Assembly (NCBI GenBank): GCA_019137255.1
Contig: WPDH01000082.1
Span: 1-64,000, forward strand
Direction: 5' to 3'
DNA length: 64,000 bases
Source of the DNA: Corinectria fuckeliana
Lineage: Eukaryota; Ascomycota; Sordariomycetes; Hypocreales; Nectriaceae
Below the pieces are notes generated by a model. That model did not search any database. It had not been told where the DNA came from and saw nothing but the letters and a program-made list of their open reading frames with translations. Both the position numbers and the translations under genes were made by a program. Shown piece after piece: positions 57,901-64,000 of this stretch; within the stretch, counting starts at the first letter, position 1, and each line of letters opens with the position of its first letter.

Positions 57901-58044
57901 CGCAAACGAGGTCAGCTGGGGATTGAGATTGGCGCAGAACCCGAGGTAGGCTCTCGGTTCGGGAGGTTGGGACGCTGCGAGTGCGGGACTTGGGGATGGC
58001 CTCACCAGCATGGCGGGATACTCGGTCCTGGCCATGTCCTCCAT
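54904..58044 (-). CDS. syp1: Muniscin-family endocytic adaptor Syp1 (F-BAR and mu-homology domains)
   Basis: Six exons on the minus strand (58044-58006, 57889-57797, 57675-57590, 57514-56745, 56688-55657, 55610-54904) with introns of 116, 121, 75, 56 and 46 bp; all phases match, 908 aa. The start is MEDMARTEYPAML. Residues 1-260 form an F-BAR domain (ADWLQERRRVEEQYVQGL, FQSPWNSVIDSVEAIAHSH). A Pro/Ser-rich linker follows with tandem QSPSTHQSPSTHQSPS near 300. The C-terminal mu-homology region starts near 675 (HETIRINNFAALERVGPNRI) and runs to the end (QWVEVPAIRTLVGGRY). Muniscins bind membrane and cargo early in clathrin-mediated endocytosis. Fungal Syp1 also affects septins. The intron at 56689-56744 ends at GGAAG after an earlier GAG; only the later acceptor keeps the frame. 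Confidence 0.92.
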
Positions 58045-59099
58045 GATGAGCCCCGGGATGGATGGACGGATGGACAAGGCAGGGAGAGAAATCGAGATGA
58101 GACTCTGGGGGTCGTAGATGGAGCGCGGAGCGTGGGCGTAGACGACGGACAGACTATTCGGAGACCAAGAGAGACGAGGTCGGGCGCATGGCGATGTCGC
58201 TTGGGGTCTTGCTGTTGTCGGGGGTGACGGAGGAGGAAGAGCGCTAGATCGGGGCTGGAGACACCGGAGACACTCGGCGGAGGCGGCGGTGGACTACGAG
58301 TAGGAGTAGAAATGATCGGATGGACGGGGCAGCTTAATTAGTCGTACTTTGTATAGGAGTTGGAAGGACCATGGCGATGATGCGGACGCGGAGGTTTAGT
58401 TATTAAATGGGCCGTTCGGGAAAGTTGGAAAGGCTGGGCTGGTGACGGGACGGACGGGGCCTTGTGACGGACGGGCTGGGGCCTGTTCCATTTGGAAGGA
58501 AGCAGGAAGGTAGCGGAGCTGGTGGAACCGCCGGCGATTGGCCGGAGCTTGACAGTGGGTACCTCGTATCTACCTCGTTCAAGTTCCTTTCCAGAGAGAA
58601 CCAGAGCACTGGAATTGCCATGTAATTAGCACTCGTGTCCGTCCCTGTCCATCACCATTTACAGCAGCAATCGACTTTCGACTTATCCATTACCTTGCCT
58701 ACTATTTATGCTCTGCCCGAAGTAAGGTCAGCCGCAGGTCCAATGCGCCCATGAGTACTTGGCAAGTTCAGGCTGTTCACCGAACCTCGGCAGCAGAGGT
58801 CCACATGTCTGTCTACTGGGCTTAGCGCCCACCCTCAGGCATTAGCCACAGCAACAGCCACAGCGTGCGCACTCACTAAAACAGCTCAACTAGGCGCCTA
58901 CGAGAGACCACCATCGCCTTGCTTCAGGATCAACGAACATCCAATGCAACATCATAAAAAGGTCAGCATCAAATCAATCACATTCAGGAGGGGCACGAAC
59001 ACTGCATAGCCTGGAAATGAATGAATTGGACTGCTTGCCTGCGCACCAAATCAAAGCACGTGCGTGCGACCCGGTGCACAATGTTTATGCAGTATTAAC
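58045..59099. other. Intergenic region, no gene seen
   Basis: About 1.05 kb between the syp1 start and the 3' end of the F-box gene. The 250 bp next to syp1 are GA-rich on the plus strand and are probably its leader. Nothing else was recognised. Confidence 0.5.
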
Positions 59100-60695
59100 C
59101 TACGTCTCCCCTCGAAGTTGACAAACAGAAATCTCGTGAAGAATGAGCTTCTTCAGTTTCAAATGCCGAAACACAGAGCTGTTGTCCTTCAAATCACCAC
59201 GTCGGAAGCGGCTTGTTTTCACCTCAAGGTCGTGCCGGCCACCGCTATGTTGACCAACCACCATTTGCCATTCCTTCAACACAACGTCGCTCATCTCCAG
59301 ATCCCACGTGCCTTGCCAAGCGATTTCGCTGGCTCTATCCGTGGCTTGATATCGAAATATGCCGGTTCCTCTTTCACTGCGGCCCCATAGCTCTAGTAGT
59401 CTGAGCCTAGGCATCCTCGCCGCTGCGCCGGCCGCAGCCAGTAGCAAGTCATTTGCCACAGAGTCCGAATGCGACGTGAGGTCCTTTGACGTCAGAGCCA
59501 GGGACGTGAGAGACTGCCAGTCAGGTGCGAGTTTAGACCCCGAGGACGGCAGTGCAGAGGGACAGAATGGTCGAAGAAAGTCCCGAGCGTCGATGAAAAA
59601 CGACACCGAGAGTTGTTCGAGCTGATGACTGGCTTGAAGGATGGACATGGGCAGGTTGGGACTTGGGCGACGCGGCGAAAACCTAGAAGGTCGCTGGTGG
59701 AACTTGGTGTGTGACTCTTCGTATATAGTCAGCTTCCTTACAGAACTCGGCAACTTGGCACCGATCCTGTCAGAGTCTGTGTCGATGTGATTAGCGGAGG
59801 TCTAGTTAATGAGCGCGAAGGGCAACTCACGTTCGTCCCATTCTTGGTCAACCTCCTGACTTCCGTAACGCCATCGCTCGAAATGAACGCTTTCGACCCG
59901 AGGCAAGCTCTCGAAAACCCGACCGATCATCTTGGGACTGAAGTTGCGGAAGTACCATAGGCGGACGAGAAATTTGGTCACAACTTCCGCCCTGGGCAGG
60001 CGTGAACTGTTCTTGTGTTTGTAACAGTCAAAGTTGAAGTCTAATGCATTCGATCCGAGGATGTTGATGTTTTCCCAGTTCCATCCAGCCAAGAAGAATT
60101 GGTTGCCAGGAGGCTGTTCGATGCGGCTGGCATGGCCCAGGGAATCATCACACAGGGTGTCGTACGCCTCAATAGAGCCCGTTTCCAGATATTCGGAGTA
60201 TAGACTGACATCCTTTGGGTGAACATTTGCCTTGATTGTCTCCAACGTTGAGTAGGCGCCAAGTTCCAGTGTGAGGCCTTGGCTGGCGTTTTCCCCCTGA
60301 GTCTCCCACCCCGACAGAACACACAAAAGAGCGTGGAATGTGCTCGTGAACCTGCAGTCGTTTGCGAATTCCAGATATTCTGGGTCAGGATCGCGTCCGT
60401 TGAGATCCAGGCCCGCAGAGTAAGTGTCAAAATCTACGACCTCGACACGGAGCAAGATGTGTTTGACCAGCTTTCTTCTGTACGGATGGGTGACGCGACG
60501 GAATTCGGCTAAGTCAGAGGAGCCAAGGATGAAGTGGCGGTAGATACTTTCCTCGAAAACCGACTGCCAGAACTTGCAAACACAGGTGTAGGGAGCCAGA
60601 CCCTTTCCCGGTGCTCCTTTGCCGTTTTGCGCATTTACCAGCTGCTGAAAGACTACGAGCTGGAGTTCGACAGGGAGGCTGCTCCATAGCGCCAT
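59100..60695 (-). CDS. F-box protein with divergent C-terminal region
   Basis: Two exons on the minus strand (60695-59831, 59776-59100) with a 54-bp intron, 513 aa. The ATG at 60695 opens MALWSSLPVELQLVVFQQL, an F-box-like start. It continues with YTCVCKFWQSVFEESIYRHF to about residue 55, matching the LP.E......L...C..W form of the motif. The rest has scattered Leu-rich segments (LRLLELWGRSE, LKKLILHEISVCQL) that may be degenerate leucine-rich repeats. Such proteins bind Skp1 and select substrates for SCF ubiquitin ligases. The substrate is unknown. Fungal genomes contain many fast-evolving members of this kind. Confidence 0.75.
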
Positions 60696-62416
60696 TTTGT
60701 ATATAGAATGAGCCAAACGGGCATGTAGAAATGCAGTAGGTTGGACAGATGGTTTGTTCACAATGTGAGAGGAAGAAGAAATCGAACTCCCACGACACGG
60801 CTTCTCGATTTCATAAATGCAAGGGACACAAGGGTTGTCAGAGTCAAGGTTTTCCTTACTCGTCGTAGAATTTTACATTTTCCTTTTTTTTTCTTTCAAA
60901 TACTTACGTACAAAGATGCCAGTGGTGAAAGCAGCCAAGAAACTCAATGCTCGCATATGTGGGTACCGAGTCCAACGAGAAAGGGACAGGACGACCTACA
61001 AGCCATACTGACTTAGTGTTTTAAAAAGGCGATAACCTGTGATTTTGAATTTTCATGTTGACTTATTAGTAGGAGCGTAGGTGGTACATGTCTAATGTAG
61101 CTTCACTATTATCTCTTTGGAGATGAGTGTCAGGGTGTTGGTTGCAAGCGGCGTGCCACCAACAAGGTGACCATCCTCACTGAGGCAGAGCGACGGCTTA
61201 AGATGGTTGAGTGGTACCTTGTATGTGTGAATATACGTTGGATGGAGTCCTTTTAAGTTTCGAAATGCCGTTATCTTGCATGCTAATATTGCCATGTTCC
61301 TCCCTGCTTCTTTGATGCTAAGTTCCATGAGTGCTGCACCGCACGATCTCGGCGTTGACGGTGGGGATATTGATGTTCACCAAACGGATCTCCGTTGATG
61401 CAGAAAGACACTTCCTTCAAGGACGGGAATGCGTCATCCATGGTCGAGGGAACTATTTTGAAGGCCGTTCAAGCTCCCGTCCTGCCCTCAACACTTGCGA
61501 ATCTCCCATTAGCTTCGCAAAATAAACTGAATGAACTGGGGACATGGAGGAGACAAAAAGGGCCACAAAGCCTAATATGGGCGATAAAATGGCCATGTCT
61601 CCACTGGAAGCCCTGCCTGTCACTGTTCATCTTCAAGGATGCTCTCTCGGTTTGTACTGCTTGAACAGTGGCTCAAGGGTGATGCAATAACGGCATTACT
61701 TGAACCAACGACTTGAGCAACCCTAGAGCATGCACGAGTGGAGGGGTTCCTAGATGATGATATCTAGGAGACATAGTTTCTCAAATTGGAACACCGCATG
61801 AGCTGTCATCGTGTTGCTATAAGGAGAAAATCTGCCATCATCCAACTGAACGTGTGGGGGATTCGTGAGAACCACCTCCCATCCGTTCTGGCATGGCGGC
61901 TAAACAGGAAATCATCTGCGAGGTCTCAATTCGACAGCACCCATCGAACGACAATGGATCCTTATTTATCACTGTTTCGCACCTGTCCATATTTCGGATC
62001 TGCATCAAGCTAAATGAGGAATGCCAGAATGGAAGTAGAGTTGGTAAATAGCTTAGAATGGGTTTGAGGGGTTGCCGAATTACACAATAGAGAAGAAATG
62101 GTAGTCACTGCGCATTCTCAGACCCAATTTGCTGTGGAAACCAAGCGGTTGCTAGGATTGTTAGAGATATTGTGTTTAAACCTCTACTGAAGGTGTACAT
62201 GAATTTCGACAGTGTGTGAAGGAAGCTGCATGGCACGCTATGTGACGTGACCTTCAGCGCTACTGGTTCGCAAGTCGATTGCGGGGTGCGCATGTCGAAG
62301 CCGCACGTTGACTCTATCATCATCATCATCCTCATGAACGCGTTTCCTTACATCTCCATTCCCGCAAATAAACAACAATTAATTAGCCCGCAGTAGTCGC
62401 ACTTGGATTTGGCAAG
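60696..62416. other. Long intergenic region upstream of the HET gene
   Basis: About 1.7 kb, AT-richer than the surrounding coding DNA. Open frames of 60-90 codons exist (for example 61395-61664 and 61092-61328 minus) without family resemblance. A short ATCATC run occurs near 62319-62332. I see no supported gene. Confidence 0.45.
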
Positions 62417-64000
62417 ATGCGGCTTCTGAATTCGACGAGCTTCGAACTCGCCGAGTTCGTCGGGGAGGATATCCCGCCGTATGCCATCTTGTCGCACACT
62501 TGGGACGTTGAAGAGGTGACTCTGGGTGATATTCGGCACCATGAGTACAAGCACATGAAAGGCTTCTCCAAGCTGAAAGGCTGCTGCGCACAAGCGACAA
62601 TAGATGGCTTGCAGTGGGTGTGGATCGACACGTGCTGCATCGACAAGTCATCGAGCGCTGAGATGTCCGAGGCCATCAACTCCATGTATCGCTGGTACCA
62701 AAACGCCGACGTCTGCTATGTTTATCTGTTTGACGTCCCCCCCCTGGACCCCTTTCTCGACAAGCACCTGCTGCAGAACGCTCGATGGTTCACCAGAGGA
62801 TGGTGTCTGCAGGAGCTGATTGCGCCACGCGAGGTGGAATTCTACGCGGAGGACTGGACGGAGCTGGGAACCAAGTGGAGTCTGCAGAGGGCTATATCGG
62901 ATATAACGTCTATACCGGCCGCCGTGCTTCTTCACAAGAAGCAGCTTGGGGAGCTTCCCGTCGCGCAGCGAATGTCATGGGCGTCAAAGCGGAACACGAG
63001 GAGGGAGGAGGATGTGGCATATTGCCTCCTGGGCATCTTCGACATCAACATGCCTCTTCTGTATGGGGAAGGAAGAAGGGCGTTTGTTCGTCTTCAAGAA
63101 GAGATCATGAGGCGAGAAGTGGACTACAGCATCTTCCTCTGGCGATCAGGCACTCTTCAGGACACCACGGGTCTTCTCTGCGACTCCCCTCACTGCTTTC
63201 CAACTGAAGGAGCGCCTACGCGATCCGGCGGCCTCTGCAAGTATTCTGAAATTGTGGCCTCGGAATCCTTCATGGGCGGCAGGCCTAGATTTATAAGTCC
63301 ACCCGAGGTTACCCCCCAGGGCCTTGAGATGACCCTTCACACAAAGCGGTGCGACGATGGCTCTCGGCTAGTGTGGACCTTTTTGACACACAAGGACGGT
63401 CTGATGTGCATCGTGCTGAGCCCGCAGAAATCCGATTTTAAATATTACAGAGCCGGGGCGGGATACGTCGAGATAATTGGCAGCGAGAGAGACCTGGAGG
63501 ACTTTGAGATGGAACACATGCGCATGGCCCTCTTTACGGATCTTACCATCCCCAGGATCCCAACGCAAACGCTGGATTTCAAAGTCAGGCTGAAGTCGAC
63601 GGCAGATGAGAAACTCTCGATAATCGAAACCTACCCCGACTTCCACCTCCGCCAGGAACAGGACGGCTCGTACGGGACGGAACTCAACCTCGCAGCGTGC
63701 CCAGAGTTCTTCATTATGGTGTTCGGCGTAGAACAGAACTCCTCGGTCCATCGATTCACCGTGGCATTCTGCCTCTTTCACGGCCCTTGGGCATGCAAGA
63801 TACTCAACTACGCACCGGGCGTGCGGCTTGAGGACTTGGCGGAGGATATCTACAAACTGGGACCCGCTGAAGAATACGAGGGCGACAGGGCGATGTCTCG
63901 GCTGCCGAGCGGGACGTATGTGACTCTTGCCTCGAAGCGAAGAACACGGAGCGGCCGGTCTTCCTTGCAAGTTTCGTTGATACCCCCGACTTTTGCTACG
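62417..64000 (+). CDS. HET-domain (heterokaryon incompatibility) protein, 3' end outside window
   Basis: ATG at 62417 (MRLLNSTSFELAEFVG). The frame stays open without a stop for 528 codons to the last base, so the gene is cut by the window end. The HET domain spans about residues 22-170. It has YAILSHTW (motif 1), WVWIDTCCIDKSSSAEMSEA (motif 2) and RWFTRGWCLQELIAP (motif 3), followed by the conserved DVAYCLLGIFDINMPLLYGEG near 195-215. These proteins trigger cell death when incompatible fungal strains fuse. The part after residue 230 looks folded but was not recognised. No intron is needed. Whether a repeat domain (WD40, ankyrin or TPR) follows cannot be seen. Confidence 0.92.
   Translation, partial: MRLLNSTSFELAEFVGEDIPPYAILSHTWDVEEVTLGDIRHHEYKHMKGFSKLKGCCAQATIDGLQWVWIDTCCIDKSSSAEMSEAINSMYRWYQNADVCYVYLFDVPPLDPFLDKHLLQNARWFTRGWCLQELIAPREVEFYAEDWTELGTKWSLQRAISDITSIPAAVLLHKKQLGELPVAQRMSWASKRNTRREEDVAYCLLGIFDINMPLLYGEGRRAFVRLQEEIMRREVDYSIFLWRSGTLQDTTGLLCDSPHCFPTEGAPTRSGGLCKYSEIVASESFMGGRPRFISPPEVTPQGLEMTLHTKRCDDGSRLVWTFLTHKDGLMCIVLSPQKSDFKYYRAGAGYVEIIGSERDLEDFEMEHMRMALFTDLTIPRIPTQTLDFKVRLKSTADEKLSIIETYPDFHLRQEQDGSYGTELNLAACPEFFIMVFGVEQNSSVHRFTVAFCLFHGPWACKILNYAPGVRLEDLAEDIYKLGPAEEYEGDRAMSRLPSGTYVTLASKRRTRSGRSSLQVSLIPPTFAT

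Noticed and set aside
60916..61014. Possible small basic peptide starting MPVVKAAKK
   Set aside because: Only about 32 codons with no recognised family, splice partner or promoter signal. It cannot be separated from chance.

Overview
The window looks like nuclear DNA of a filamentous ascomycete (Pezizomycotina, probably Sordariomycetes). The genes have short introns of about 46-121 bp with GT..CTAAC/CTGAC..AG signals, GC-rich coding sequence and typical fungal families (Dicer-like, HET, Zn2Cys6, F-box, MFS, GH3). Repeats are destroyed in the RIP manner (CpA to TpA on both strands). All gene models were spliced by eye and checked for reading phase.

Layout. 1-360 is an AT-rich relic. A dual-specificity-phosphatase-like gene (689-1657), a large disordered AT-hook-type protein (2628-5611) and a complete Dicer-like gene (6560-11438, dcl1 type) follow. 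A tRNA-Thr(CGU) starts 28 bp after the Dicer stop. A conserved-looking Ser-rich protein (12571-15018, minus) has a probable GC-AG intron.

17425-32565 is one 15.1-kb nested retrotransposon block. A Ty1/Copia element (+) has two 256-bp LTRs and a 5-bp target duplication. It is split inside its RNase H region by a Ty3/Gypsy element (-) with two 384-bp LTRs and target duplication AGTTA. Both are wrecked by RIP-type transitions, and the mutation fades out inside the outermost LTR halves.

32.6-38.6 kb: a small doubtful ORF, a ubiquitin C-terminal hydrolase (33795-34595), an Arf-like fusion gene that is a multi-frameshift pseudogene (35281-37290) and a four-TM MARVEL-like protein. 39.1-47.8 kb holds what looks like a sugar-utilisation cluster: an intracellular GH3 beta-glucosidase (-), a divergent MFS sugar transporter (+) and a Zn2Cys6 regulator (+). 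The shared 1-kb promoter carries four copies of a GCGGAGAAT motif (two per strand), and a related copy lies in the leader of the regulator gene.

48.2-64 kb: a doubtful small Pro/Arg-rich ORF, the checkpoint protein Mad1 (-), mitochondrial Tam41 (+), the endocytic muniscin Syp1 (-, six exons), an F-box protein (-) and a HET-domain gene (+) cut by the window end. The last is open over 528 codons to base 64000.

The best candidates for something new are the repeated operator-like motif in the beta-glucosidase/transporter promoter, the abrupt RIP boundary inside the outer LTRs, an unexplained 2.4-kb tract in the Gypsy element and the decayed Arf-fusion gene.
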